Shown: positions 25,610-33,923, counted from the first letter of the stretch. The stretch: 35,794 nt of DNA from SIG440 sp045592585 (GCA_045592585.1 JAZNVB010000080.1:1-35794), one strand, 5' to 3'. Notes: a model not told the origin generated them from the letters alone. Numbers and translations are program-made.

Positions 25610-26893
25610 TTATCCCTTCATCATTTTGCATATATAAAAACCACTTTCACCTAACTCGCCTGTCAGAATCTGTTCCTCAGACAGTTTTTTGAATTCACCA
25701 TACTCCCTAAGAAATTCATCAGTTTGCAATCTGTTTTCTTCAGGCAGGATTGTGCATGTGCTATAAACCAAAGTTCCGCCGGACTTCACATAAGCTGCAG
25801 CCGTCCTAAGAATGTCTTTTTGAATTCTGCACAGTTCCTTAATATCTTCTTCTGTGCGTCGCCACTTTATATCAGGTTTCTTATGTATAACCCCAAGTCC
25901 GGAGCAGGGAACATCTGCCAAAACACAATCTGCTGAATTTTCAAGCTCAGCAAGGCACACCGTTCCATCCTGAAGTCTTGCATCAATTATATCAATACCA
26001 AGCCTTTGGGCAGACTTTTTTATAAGGTCAACCTTATGTTCAAATACGTCAAAAGATAATACTTTACCACAATTTTCCATCTTTTCTGCAATGGCACAGC
26101 TTTTTCCGCCGGGAGCCGCACACATATCTATCACGGTATCACCCGGTTTGGGAGCAAGTGCCGCAACCGCCATTTGCGACGATATATTCTGCAAGGAATA
26201 CAGCCCCTTGTTATACGCCGGTGAGTTATCAATACTTAACCTGCCTGACACCTGAATGCAGCCATCAATGTGAGTTTTTTTGCAATTTATGCCCTCACTC
26301 TTTAATATTTCAATCAGTTCATCTGTTGAAATTTTTAGGGTATTTACCCTTATAAATACGCCGTGAGACCTGCTGTTTTCTTTATAAAGCTCTCTGCAAC
26401 ATTCTTCACCATATTCATTTATCAGTTTTTGTGTCATCCACAACGGATATGAATACTTCAGCGACAAATACTCTGCATCGCCCTTTGCCTTTGGAAATTC
26501 AAAGCCTTCCACCTCTCTTGTAAAGGAACGCAAAACACCATTAACAAAACCTGTGGCTGCACGATGAGAATATTTTTTTGCCAGCTTTACCGACTCGTTG
26601 CAAGCGGCGCTGTGAGGAATTTTGTCCATATAATAAATCTGAAAAACACCCATACGCAAAATCGATAAAACCCAGGGTGACATTTTTTTCAGCTTTATTT
26701 TTGAGTATTTAGATATAATAAAATCAATGGCTGTTTTATTTGACACAACGCCATATATAAGCTCGGTAACCAAACCACGGTCGCACGACGCCATTTCTAT
26801 GCCTGACAGAGCCGCATTCAGCGCCACATTTGTATAGGTTCCGTTTATTTCAATGTCATATAATGCCTTAAGGGCAATTTCTCTTGCGGTCAT
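25610..26893 (-). CDS. rsmB: RsmB, 16S rRNA m5C967 methyltransferase
   Basis: Methylates C5 of a 16S rRNA cytosine using AdoMet. It has 427 residues: a NusB-like RNA-binding N-domain (1-140) and a Rossmann methyltransferase domain with AAPGGKSCA for AdoMet, DVPCSGLGV, and the catalytic cysteine in VYSTCTILPEEN. The ATG giving MTAREIALKAL matches the family N-terminus; a TTG five codons upstream is less likely. The ribosome binding site is weak, so coupling to the gene before it is plausible. Confidence 0.93.
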   Translation of the reverse strand: MTAREIALKALYDIEINGTYTNVALNAALSGIEMASCDRGLVTELIYGVVSNKTAIDFIISKYSKIKLKKMSPWVLSILRMGVFQIYYMDKIPHSAACNESVKLAKKYSHRAATGFVNGVLRSFTREVEGFEFPKAKGDAEYLSLKYSYPLWMTQKLINEYGEECCRELYKENSRSHGVFIRVNTLKISTDELIEILKSEGINCKKTHIDGCIQVSGRLSIDNSPAYNKGLYSLQNISSQMAVAALAPKPGDTVIDMCAAPGGKSCAIAEKMENCGKVLSFDVFEHKVDLIKKSAQRLGIDIIDARLQDGTVCLAELENSADCVLADVPCSGLGVIHKKPDIKWRRTEEDIKELCRIQKDILRTAAAYVKSGGTLVYSTCTILPEENRLQTDEFLREYGEFKKLSEEQILTGELGESGFYICKMMKG

Positions 26894-26913
26894 AATTTCA
26901 CAGCCCAATCTCT

Positions 26914-27618
26914 TTAATCTCTTCGTCTTCCGCCCACAATGCTGAGCAGTCTTAAAAGGTTGGCAATAGCCACAGCCGCAGATGCAACATAGGTCATTGC
27001 CGCAGCACTGAGCACCTTTTTAGATGCTGCAAGCTCGTCGGAGTCAAGTATCAGATTGCTCTCTAATGTTCTTATTGCACGTGCTGACGCATTAAACTCT
27101 ACCGGAAGGGTTATCAGTTGAAACAGCACAACTGCACCAAAGAGCAAAACTCCAAAGTTCGCAAGACCTTCAAAGCTGAGTATTATACCAAAAATCGCAA
27201 GTGGCCAGGCAGCATATGATGCAATCTGCACCACTGGAACAATTGCATTGCGAACCTTTATGGGCGCATAACCCTGAGCATGCTGAACCGCGTGCCCCAC
27301 CTCATGTGCCGCAACACCGATGGCAGCAACAGATGTACTGCTGTATGTGGCATCCGAGAGTCTTACTACATTTGTTCTTGGGTCAAAGTGGTCGGTAAGG
27401 TTTCCTGCAACCCGTTCTACAATCACATTATGCAGTCCGTTCATATCAAGAATTTTGCGTGCAACCTGAGCACCGGTATACTGACGTCGGTTGCCAACAG
27501 CGCTGTATTTATTGAATGTTGAATTCACCTTTGTTTGTGCATACATAGTAAAAATCAATGCAGGCAAAACAAGTATGATATAAGTCATATCAATGCCATA
27601 AAAATATCCAAGTCCCAT
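26914..27618 (-). CDS. Zinc metallopeptidase, YugP family
   Basis: A 234-residue membrane-bound zinc peptidase of the YugP/Zn_peptidase_2 family. It has an N-terminal hydrophobic segment (about 11-27), the site HEVGH (His105, Glu106, His109), and three further hydrophobic stretches in the C-terminal half. The start is the ATG 8 bases after AAAGG; a GTG three codons earlier overlaps this site. Substrates are unknown. Its place between fmt and rsmB is common in Clostridia. Confidence 0.88.
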   Translation of the reverse strand: MGLGYFYGIDMTYIILVLPALIFTMYAQTKVNSTFNKYSAVGNRRQYTGAQVARKILDMNGLHNVIVERVAGNLTDHFDPRTNVVRLSDATYSSTSVAAIGVAAHEVGHAVQHAQGYAPIKVRNAIVPVVQIASYAAWPLAIFGIILSFEGLANFGVLLFGAVVLFQLITLPVEFNASARAIRTLESNLILDSDELAASKKVLSAAAMTYVASAAVAIANLLRLLSIVGGRRRD

Positions 27619-27648
27619 ATTTTTCACCTTTCTATGATTTAACTTTTT

Positions 27649-27669
27649 ATATCCTCACACTGAGGATAT
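27649..27669 (-). repeat. Hairpin between fmt and the zinc peptidase gene
   Basis: A perfect 9-bp stem, ATATCCTCA with TGAGGATAT, and a 3-base loop just after the fmt stop. No T run follows on the minus strand, so it is not a classical terminator. The right arm can also pair with TATCCT at 27675-27680 inside the fmt 3' end, giving two alternative folds. Confidence 0.6.
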
Positions 27670-27673
27670 GTAA

Positions 27674-28603
27674 CTATCCTAAAATTTCACCAACTTCAAT
27701 TTTATGTCCGTTAAGCCAATCGCGGACTTTCATCTGCTTGGAGCCTTTAAACTGAACATCGGTAACAACGATTGTATTACCGTCACCACAAACAACCTCA
27801 ATGCCCTTTTCGTTAGCAGATATAATCTGACCGCAGGCACTGTTTGAAGGTTTACCCATTGTAGCCATGTAAATCTTCATAAGCTCGCCCATATAAAGGG
27901 TATGTGCAACCGGCCAGGAATTCATTCCGCAGATAAGATTTAAAATCTCCCTTGCAGGCTTTGACCAGTCAATCTTTGCAGTTTCCTTTGAAATCATAGG
28001 AGCATAGCAGGATTCCGCATCATTTTGCTTTTCGGGCTTAAGTTCGCCCTTTTCAAGCTGCTTTATAGTTTCAATCATCAGTTCTGCACCCATAACCATA
28101 AGGCGGTCGTGAAGATGGTCGGCTGTTTCATACTCGCCGATTTCGGTTTCGCATTTAAGGAGCATATCCCCGGTGTCAAGACCTTTTTCCATCAGCATTG
28201 AGGTGATACCGGTTTTCTTCTCGCCATTTATAACCACCCACTGTATAGGTCCTGCCCCACGGTATTTGGGAAGAAGCGATGCGTGCATATTGATACATCC
28301 GTACTTGGGGAAATTCAGTATATACTCAGGCAAAATTTTACCGTATGCCACAACAATTATAAGGTCGGGCGTAAGCTCTTCAAGCTCGGCTTTAAACGCA
28401 AAATCCTTTAATGTTTCAGGCTGAAAAACCTTTATACCGTTTTCCTCGGCACATACCTTAACCGGCGGCGGTGTAAGCTTGTGACCGCGGCCTGCGGGCT
28501 TGTCCGGCTGGGTTACAGCGCCCACCACCAGATGTTCTGAATTTATAAGTGCCTCTAAACAGGGAACTGCAAACTCAGGCGTTCCCATAAACAAAATCCT
28601 CAT
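27674..28603 (-). CDS. fmt: Methionyl-tRNA formyltransferase
   Basis: Formylates initiator Met-tRNA with 10-formyltetrahydrofolate. It has 309 residues from the ATG giving MRILFMGTPEFAVPCLEAL, the conserved N-terminus, with GGAG 6 bases upstream. The folate-site signature CINMHASLLPKYRGAGPIQW and TGITSMLMEKGLDTGDML are present, and the C-terminal OB-like tRNA domain follows. Its ribosome binding site is the last part of the repeat unit at 28607, so an element has been placed directly against this start. Confidence 0.96.
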   Translation of the reverse strand: MRILFMGTPEFAVPCLEALINSEHLVVGAVTQPDKPAGRGHKLTPPPVKVCAEENGIKVFQPETLKDFAFKAELEELTPDLIIVVAYGKILPEYILNFPKYGCINMHASLLPKYRGAGPIQWVVINGEKKTGITSMLMEKGLDTGDMLLKCETEIGEYETADHLHDRLMVMGAELMIETIKQLEKGELKPEKQNDAESCYAPMISKETAKIDWSKPAREILNLICGMNSWPVAHTLYMGELMKIYMATMGKPSNSACGQIISANEKGIEVVCGDGNTIVVTDVQFKGSKQMKVRDWLNGHKIEVGEILG

Positions 28604-28606
28604 AAA

Positions 28607-28781
28607 AATCTCCATTCCGCCGCCATACGTCGGCACAAATAGGAATTAAATTTCTCTTATCCGTATGGCAAGGAATGATAAGAGATTTTACGCCCATATG
28701 CGTTTCTGAGCGAAGCCGAAGAAAAATTCGCATGGGCAATCAAATCCGCCGGAGGCTTAACGGGAAAGGAACTTTCACGTT
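28607..28781. repeat. Structured tandem repeat, copy 1 (175 bp)
   Basis: First of two tandem units filling the def-fmt gap. Stems seen on either strand: A, TCTCTTATC with GATAAGAGA (28653-28661 with 28677-28685); B, GCCCAT..GCG with CGCATGGGC (28692-28702 with 28729-28737); C, AACG.GAAAG with CTTTC.CGTT (28759-28781). CGTATGGC in the loop of A (28662-28669) is complementary to GCCATACG at 28622-28629. I do not recognise the family. A 60-codon open frame from a GTG on the minus strand is possible but unlikely to be a gene. Confidence 0.85.
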
Positions 28782-28957
28782 AATCTCCATTCCGCCGCCA
28801 TACGCCGGCACAAACAGGAATTACATTTCTCTTATCCGTATGGCAAGGAATGATAAGAGATTTTTACGCCCATATGCGTTTTTGAGCGAAAGCAAAAAAA
28901 ATTTCGCATGGGCAATGAAATCCGCCGGAGGCTTAACGGGAAAGGAACTTTCACGTT
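28782..28957. repeat. Structured tandem repeat, copy 2 (176 bp)
   Basis: Second unit, about 94% identical to copy 1 by my alignment: 10 substitutions and one inserted T. Six substitutions fall in the loop of stem B, while stems A and C and the 8-nt complementarity (28797-28804 with 28837-28844) are unchanged. It ends 18 bases before the def stop. The whole gene-free stretch 28604-28975 holds nothing else that I can name. Confidence 0.85.
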
Positions 28958-28975
28958 ATCGTCTCCTGACAGAAT

Positions 28976-29443
28976 TTAATTCTCATTGTTATCCAATTCA
29001 ATCCATTCTTCAACCAGATCCATAAACATCTTTCCGTCAAGATGCTCGGTTTCGTGGCAGAAGGCTCTTGCAAGAAGCTCTTCACCGGTGTATTCGTGCC
29101 ATTCGCCCTTGCGGTCCTGAGCACGAACGGTAACTTTTAGCGGACGTGTAACAATTCCGTACTTGCCGGGATTGCTAAGGCAGCCCTCCGCACCGGTCTG
29201 AGTGCCTTCTGTACTGATAATCTCGGGGTTAATAAGCTCAATTGGGCCATCCCCAATATCAATAACAGCAATACGTCTTAAAATCCCCACCTGAGGAGCA
29301 GCAAGCCCTGCACCGCCCGAATCATAAAGGGTGTCAAACATATCACATACAAGCTCATTGAGTCTGTCATCAAATTTTTCAACCGTGCGACATTTTTTTG
29401 TTAAAACATCGTCGCCCAGAGTTACAATCTTTCGTATAGCCAT
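28976..29443 (-). CDS. def: Peptide deformylase
   Basis: Metal hydrolase that removes the formyl group from nascent protein N-termini. It has 155 residues. All three motifs are present: GAGLAAPQ (44-51), EGCLS with metal ligand Cys88, and HETEHLDG with His130, Glu131 and His134. AGAAAGG precedes the ATG. Pairing with fmt is standard, though here a repeat separates the two. Confidence 0.97.
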   Translation of the reverse strand: MAIRKIVTLGDDVLTKKCRTVEKFDDRLNELVCDMFDTLYDSGGAGLAAPQVGILRRIAVIDIGDGPIELINPEIISTEGTQTGAEGCLSNPGKYGIVTRPLKVTVRAQDRKGEWHEYTGEELLARAFCHETEHLDGKMFMDLVEEWIELDNNEN

Positions 29444-29459
29444 AATAATTTTACCTTTC

Positions 29460-31697
29460 TCAATACATATTTATCGGGTTAACATCAATACTTAAATAAA
29501 CCGGGCTTTTTGAACCTTCGTGTTTTTCATAGATTTCTCTCAAAAAACCGTGAACCTTGTCGTAATCCCTGCATTTAAGCAAAATTCTGTATCTGAAATT
29601 ATTCTTTATTTTTGCAATGGGAGCAGGCGCCGGCCCTGATTTTGAAAAGATATTTTTATCGTTTCGCATATTCTTGTCGAGCATCTTGCCGATATCCTCA
29701 ATTACCGATTTTACCGCTTGCTCATCCTCGCCTGTTGCCATTATATATATTATGTCACAAAACGGCGGATAATTCAACCTTTTTCTTTGCTTTATCTCAT
29801 TTTCATAAAAAGAAATATAATCGTGCTCTTTTGCATAATTTATTGTTGTGTTTGCCGGCTGATATGTTTGGATTACAGCCCTCCCTTTAAGAGTTCCTCT
29901 GCCTGCTCTTCCGCAAACCTGAGTAAAAAGCGAAAAACCTCTTTCATTGGCACGAAAATCGTCAACTGCAAGCGACGTATCTGCCGCAAGAACGCCCACC
30001 AAAGTGACATCATGAAAATCAAGTCCCTTTGTCACCATCTGTGTGCCCAGCAGAATGTCTGCCCCACCTTTGGCAAATTCATCAAGAATTTTTTCGTGAC
30101 CACCCTTTTGTGAGGTTGTGTCGGTATCCATCCTTAAAACTTTTGCTGTTGGAAACAGTTTATACAGCTCTTCCTCAATCTTTTGCGTTCCTGTTCCAAA
30201 ATACTTAACATAAGCTGAGCCGCATGACGGACATTCGGTAACATTTCGCCGTGTGTATCCACAATAATGGCAGGAAAGCAAATCCTTGCCCTTGTGATAG
30301 GTCATTGCGATACTGCAATCGGGGCAGTTGATAACCTCACCACATTCACGGCAGGACACAAAGGTTGAATAACCTCTTCTGTTTAAAAACAGAATGGTTT
30401 TTTGTTTATTATCTAAATTCTGTTGTATCTCTCTTTGCAATTTCAGGCTTATGGGTGAACGGTTTTTATTTTCAAACAATTCTCCTCGCATATCCACAAT
30501 ATTTACCTCAGGCATAGCACCCTGATTATACCTTTTTACCATTTCAAACAGAGTATACTCGCCCTGCTTTGCTCTGTAAAATTCTGAAATAGATGGGGTT
30601 GCCGATGCCAAAAGTAAAATTAAATTTTCGTCTTCGGCACGTTTTTCGGCAACATCAATTGCATGGTATCTTGGGCTTGTTTCTGACTTGTAGCTGTTTT
30701 CGTGCTCCTCGTCAAGAATTATAATGCCTATGTTCTTAAATGGCGCAAAAATCGCCGACCTTGCCCCAACAACAACCTTTACCTCGCCATTTTTTATTTT
30801 GTTCCATTGGTCAAAACGTTCACCTGATGACAGAGCGCTGTGAATAACCGCCACCGAGTTGCCAAATCTTGATACAAACCTTTGTACCATCTGTGGTGTA
30901 AGTGAAATCTCGGGCACAAGCATAATTGCATTCTTACCCTTTTGTATAACTCTTTCAATTGCCTGCAAAAAAACCTCGGTCTTGCCGCTGCCCGTAACAC
31001 CACGAAGAAGAATTTTCTCAACCTTTTCCGCTTCAATAGCACCGTAAAGATGGTCAATCACCTTTTTTTGCTCCGGTGTGGGGGTATAAGCCACGGTTTT
31101 TGTGTATTTTGCTTCGTCGTATGCCTGACGTTCAATTTGCTGAGTGTCGGTTGTTATATAACCCTTTTTCTCAAGTGCTTTTATAGCCTCATAGCTTCCG
31201 CCTTTTTCATTAACAAGCTTTGCAAAAGGCATCGGGTCTGACATAAGAAGTGCCTCGATAATTCTTGCCTGAGCTACAGCACCTTTTTCACGCAAGGCAT
31301 CTGCAATGCCAAAGGCCGCCTCTCTGCCAAGTTTAAGTGATGCAATTTTTACACTTTTTTCTTTAACTCCCGATGTCATTCCCGGAGGGGTAGCCAGGCG
31401 AATTGCCTGATAAAGCGAGCAAAAATATTTGCGGCTTACCCACAAACAAAGGTCTAAAATCCACGGCTCACAAACAGGCTCATTGCCTTGTATGCTGCTG
31501 ATTTCTTTAAGATTTTTGAAATCACTTGATTCTTTTATTCCGATAACAATTCCGTCAACACGTCTGTTACCCCAACCAAAAGGCACCAAAACACGCATAC
31601 CTACCGACAATCTTTCTTCAAGTGCCTTAGGTACGGAATAGTCAAAGACTTTATCGATATTCTGTTCCTTGTTATTTAAAACTACCTGTGCAATCAT
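29460..31697 (-). CDS. priA: PriA, primosomal replication-restart helicase
   Basis: 3'-to-5' helicase that reloads the replisome at stalled forks. It has 745 residues: an N-terminal DNA-binding domain, a helicase core with GVTGSGKTEVF (Walker A, near residue 240) and LDEEHENSYK (Walker B), and a zinc-binding insertion with the cysteine pairs CRECGEVINCPDC and CHYCGY...CPSC, then GRAGRG. In many Firmicutes coaBC stands between rpoZ and priA; here it is absent. Confidence 0.96.
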   Translation of the reverse strand: MIAQVVLNNKEQNIDKVFDYSVPKALEERLSVGMRVLVPFGWGNRRVDGIVIGIKESSDFKNLKEISSIQGNEPVCEPWILDLCLWVSRKYFCSLYQAIRLATPPGMTSGVKEKSVKIASLKLGREAAFGIADALREKGAVAQARIIEALLMSDPMPFAKLVNEKGGSYEAIKALEKKGYITTDTQQIERQAYDEAKYTKTVAYTPTPEQKKVIDHLYGAIEAEKVEKILLRGVTGSGKTEVFLQAIERVIQKGKNAIMLVPEISLTPQMVQRFVSRFGNSVAVIHSALSSGERFDQWNKIKNGEVKVVVGARSAIFAPFKNIGIIILDEEHENSYKSETSPRYHAIDVAEKRAEDENLILLLASATPSISEFYRAKQGEYTLFEMVKRYNQGAMPEVNIVDMRGELFENKNRSPISLKLQREIQQNLDNKQKTILFLNRRGYSTFVSCRECGEVINCPDCSIAMTYHKGKDLLSCHYCGYTRRNVTECPSCGSAYVKYFGTGTQKIEEELYKLFPTAKVLRMDTDTTSQKGGHEKILDEFAKGGADILLGTQMVTKGLDFHDVTLVGVLAADTSLAVDDFRANERGFSLFTQVCGRAGRGTLKGRAVIQTYQPANTTINYAKEHDYISFYENEIKQRKRLNYPPFCDIIYIMATGEDEQAVKSVIEDIGKMLDKNMRNDKNIFSKSGPAPAPIAKIKNNFRYRILLKCRDYDKVHGFLREIYEKHEGSKSPVYLSIDVNPINMY

Positions 31698-31724
31698 ATA
31701 ATTCCAAAAACCTTCTAAAATTCA

Positions 31725-31752
31725 AGGACCACTTCAAAACAGAAGCAGTCCT
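31725..31752 (-). repeat. Hairpin between rpoZ and priA
   Basis: An 11-position stem (AGGAC, two GU-type positions, CTTC; pairing with GAAG and GTCCT) and a 6-base loop. On the minus strand only a modest T-rich tail (TTGAATTTTAG) follows. It may be a weak attenuator or an mRNA-stability element separating rpoZ from priA. Confidence 0.5.
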
Positions 31753-31769
31753 ATTGTTATACAAAATAT

Positions 31770-32006
31770 TTATTCAGCGTCTTCTGCCGGGAGTTCTTCC
31801 TGTCCTGCCTCAACAATCTTTACAGCCTCGATTTTGCCCTCGTAAATCTCGTTTACAGCGACAGTTACATCCTTGGAGGTTTCAACCTCTGCAAGTCGGG
31901 GTGCACCGTCAACCAGTTGTCTTGTTCTTTTTGCTGTTTCAATAACAAGTGCATATCTGCTGCCTGTTTTTTCAACAAGCTCTGTAATAGGGGGATAAAT
32001 CATCAT
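31770..32006 (-). CDS. rpoZ: RNA polymerase omega subunit
   Basis: Small subunit that helps fold and assemble beta-prime. It has 78 residues: MMIYPPITELVEKTGSRYAL followed by VIETAKRTRQL, the typical omega core, and an acidic tail. GGAGA precedes the paired ATGs. It follows gmk by one base, a nearly universal arrangement in Firmicutes. Confidence 0.94.
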   Translation of the reverse strand: MMIYPPITELVEKTGSRYALVIETAKRTRQLVDGAPRLAEVETSKDVTVAVNEIYEGKIEAVKIVEAGQEELPAEDAE

Positions 32007-32007
32007 T

Positions 32008-32577
32008 TTACATCTTCTCCTTTTGATCTTTCATAATTTTTTCTATATCGCAAATGGCAGTTTCTAAAACATCGTTGATAACTATATAATCATATTTATC
32101 TTTTTGTTCCAGCTCTGCCTTTGCGGCATTTACGCGTTTTTCAATCTGTTCCTCGGTTTCGGTACCTCTGCCCCGAAGTCTTTTATACAAAACTTCTTCG
32201 GATAGCGGTGCAATAAAAATCGAAACTGCATCCGGACGTTTTTCCATAACCTTTAAGGCTCCCTGAACCTCGATTTCAAGAATCACATCCTTGCCCAAGT
32301 TCAGCTTTTCGTCAACCGGGTCGACAGGTGTGCCGTAATAATTGTCGTTATATACCGCCCATTCAAGGAACTTATCTGCATCAATCATCGACCTGAACTC
32401 ATCTTTTGTCTTAAAGAAATAGGTCACTCCATCCTTATCAATTGGCCGTGGCGCACGGGTTGTTGCCGAAATTGATACCGAAATATCTTTGTTCCTTTCA
32501 ACAAGCCGTTGACAAATTGTTCCCTTGCCAACACCCGAAGGCCCCGAAATCACATAAAGAATTCCTTTATTCTTCAA
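32008..32577 (-). CDS. gmk: Guanylate kinase
   Basis: Phosphorylates GMP to GDP. It has 189 residues with the P-loop SGPSGVGKGT, GMP-binding TTRAPRPIDKDGVTYFF, and LEIEVQGALKV. I chose the second of two close TTG codons (MKNKGILYVIS) because AAGGAG lies 9 bases before it; the first would add two residues. No ATG start is available, so initiation at TTG inside the end of remA (11-base overlap) suggests translational coupling. Confidence 0.95.
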   Translation of the reverse strand: MKNKGILYVISGPSGVGKGTICQRLVERNKDISVSISATTRAPRPIDKDGVTYFFKTKDEFRSMIDADKFLEWAVYNDNYYGTPVDPVDEKLNLGKDVILEIEVQGALKVMEKRPDAVSIFIAPLSEEVLYKRLRGRGTETEEQIEKRVNAAKAELEQKDKYDYIVINDVLETAICDIEKIMKDQKEKM

Positions 32578-32851
32578 CCTCAATCTCTCCTTCGTCCTTG
32601 GTGTCTGTCATATCCTCCTTAACAGCCGCACGGCCTGCGATGGTTTCGGTCTGGATAGCTGACAATATTATGTGGTCGCTGTCTGTAATAATTACCGCAC
32701 GGGTACGGCGTCCGCATGATGCATCAATAAGCAATCCCTTGTCACGGGCATCCTGAACAATACGTTTAATAGGTGCAGATTCAGGACTGACAATCGCCAC
32801 CACTCTGTCACCTGAAACAATATTACCAAAGCCTATGTTTATAAGTTTCAT
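32567..32851 (-). CDS. remA: RemA-like DNA-binding regulator (DUF370)
   Basis: A 94-residue member of the RemA/YlzA family; in B. subtilis RemA is an octameric DNA-binding activator of matrix and osmoprotection genes. The core MKLINIGFGNIVSGDRVVAIV and IKRIVQDARDKGLLIDASCG are diagnostic, and TRAVIITDSDHIILSAIQ follows. The acidic tail after residue 75 is a little longer than usual. yicC-remA-gmk-rpoZ is the standard order. Confidence 0.94.
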   Translation of the reverse strand: MKLINIGFGNIVSGDRVVAIVSPESAPIKRIVQDARDKGLLIDASCGRRTRAVIITDSDHIILSAIQTETIAGRAAVKEDMTDTKDEGEIEVEE

Positions 32852-32876
32852 AAAAATCTCGCCTTTCCGTTAATGA

Positions 32877-33752
32877 CTATTCGATATTCTGTATCTGCTC
32901 TCTTATTTTTTCGATTTCGGATTTCATATCAACAATGATTTTTGCAATTTCAACATCGTTTGCCTTTGAGCCCATTGTGTTGGTTTCACGGTTCATTTCC
33001 TGAATCATAAAATCAAGCTTTTTGCCTATTGGCTGGTCGGTCCTTATAGCATTTCGGAATTCCTTGATATGGCTTGCAAGTCTTACGGTTTCTTCACCAA
33101 TATCGGTGCGTTCTGCATAGATTGCAGCCTCGGCAATTATTCTTGTTTCTTCAACATTTACATCTTCAAGAATATCCTTCATCTTCTTTTCAAGACGAGC
33201 ACGATATTCCGCAACAATTTCTGGATAACGTTTTTCCACCAAATGAAGATTTGCCTCTAAATTATCAAGATGCTCGCATATATCTGCTTCCATATTTTTG
33301 CCTTCGCTGATTCTTGTATTAACAAAATCCTCGGCCGCTTCTTTAAAGACATCTGTTATAATGTTTGTTATATATTCTTCATCTGCCTCATCTGTTTCAA
33401 TCTTAAAAATATCGTGATACTGTGCAATGGTTGAAACTTTAACATCATCCTCAATGCCAAGCTCTGCCGCTGATCTTAAAGCATTTATGTAGCTTTCAGC
33501 AACCGCACGGTCAAGAGTGATACTTTTATCACTGCCTTCAGTACGTTCAACCGAAACAAAAACCTCCACCTTGCCTCGTGAAATATACTTTGCAGCAGTC
33601 TGACGAATTTTATCCTCCACAAAATAATAGTATTTGGGAACCCTTATTGCAAGGTCAAGATATCTGTGGTTAACTGACTTAAGATTAACCTTAATATTAA
33701 ACTGGTCAACAGCTTTTTCTGCCCTGCCAAAGCCTGTCATACTTTTGAGCAT
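32877..33752 (-). CDS. yicC: YicC/YloC-family endoribonuclease
   Basis: A 291-residue protein of the YicC/YloC family, recently recognised as an endoribonuclease that clamps RNA. The conserved N-terminus MLKSMTGFGRAEK and the C-terminal QEMNRETNTMGSKANDVEIA are both intact. It has a strong AGGAGG site and is the first gene of the long cluster that runs to 17308. Its own promoter lies at 33813-33841. Confidence 0.93.
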   Translation of the reverse strand: MLKSMTGFGRAEKAVDQFNIKVNLKSVNHRYLDLAIRVPKYYYFVEDKIRQTAAKYISRGKVEVFVSVERTEGSDKSITLDRAVAESYINALRSAAELGIEDDVKVSTIAQYHDIFKIETDEADEEYITNIITDVFKEAAEDFVNTRISEGKNMEADICEHLDNLEANLHLVEKRYPEIVAEYRARLEKKMKDILEDVNVEETRIIAEAAIYAERTDIGEETVRLASHIKEFRNAIRTDQPIGKKLDFMIQEMNRETNTMGSKANDVEIAKIIVDMKSEIEKIREQIQNIE

Positions 33753-33812
33753 AATACTCTACCTCCTATGCTCTGGATTTCATTTACACATACTCCGAGC
33801 AATAATACATTA

Positions 33813-33841
33813 AGTATATCACATATTTCCAAAAAAATCAA
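33813..33841 (-). promoter_or_regulatory. Promoter of the yicC cluster
   Basis: On the minus strand TTGATT (33836-33841) and TATACT (33813-33818) are 17 bases apart, about 60 bases before the yicC ATG. It is the only clear promoter I find for the whole minus-strand cluster. Confidence 0.7.
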
Positions 33842-33848
33842 ATAATAT

Positions 33849-33877
33849 TTGAAAAAATTTCACTTTTGGTGTATACT
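33849..33877 (+). promoter_or_regulatory. Promoter of rqcH
   Basis: TTGAAA (33849-33854) and TATACT (33872-33877) are 17 bases apart, about 46 bases before the rqcH ATG. It is back to back with the yicC promoter; the two -35 boxes are 7 bases apart. Confidence 0.75.
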
Positions 33878-33923
33878 ATTAAAAAGAGTTAAAAAAATAT
33901 TGTATAGCATAGGGGAATTTACC

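Noticed and set aside
28607..28957. CRISPR array
   Set aside because: Only two units of about 175 bp, adjacent with no spacers, and no cas genes nearby.
28675..29025. A 116-codon plus-strand open frame across the tandem repeat
   Set aside because: It runs antisense into def, lacks a good ribosome binding site, and its two halves come from the two repeat units in different frames; structure conservation fits RNA or DNA function better.
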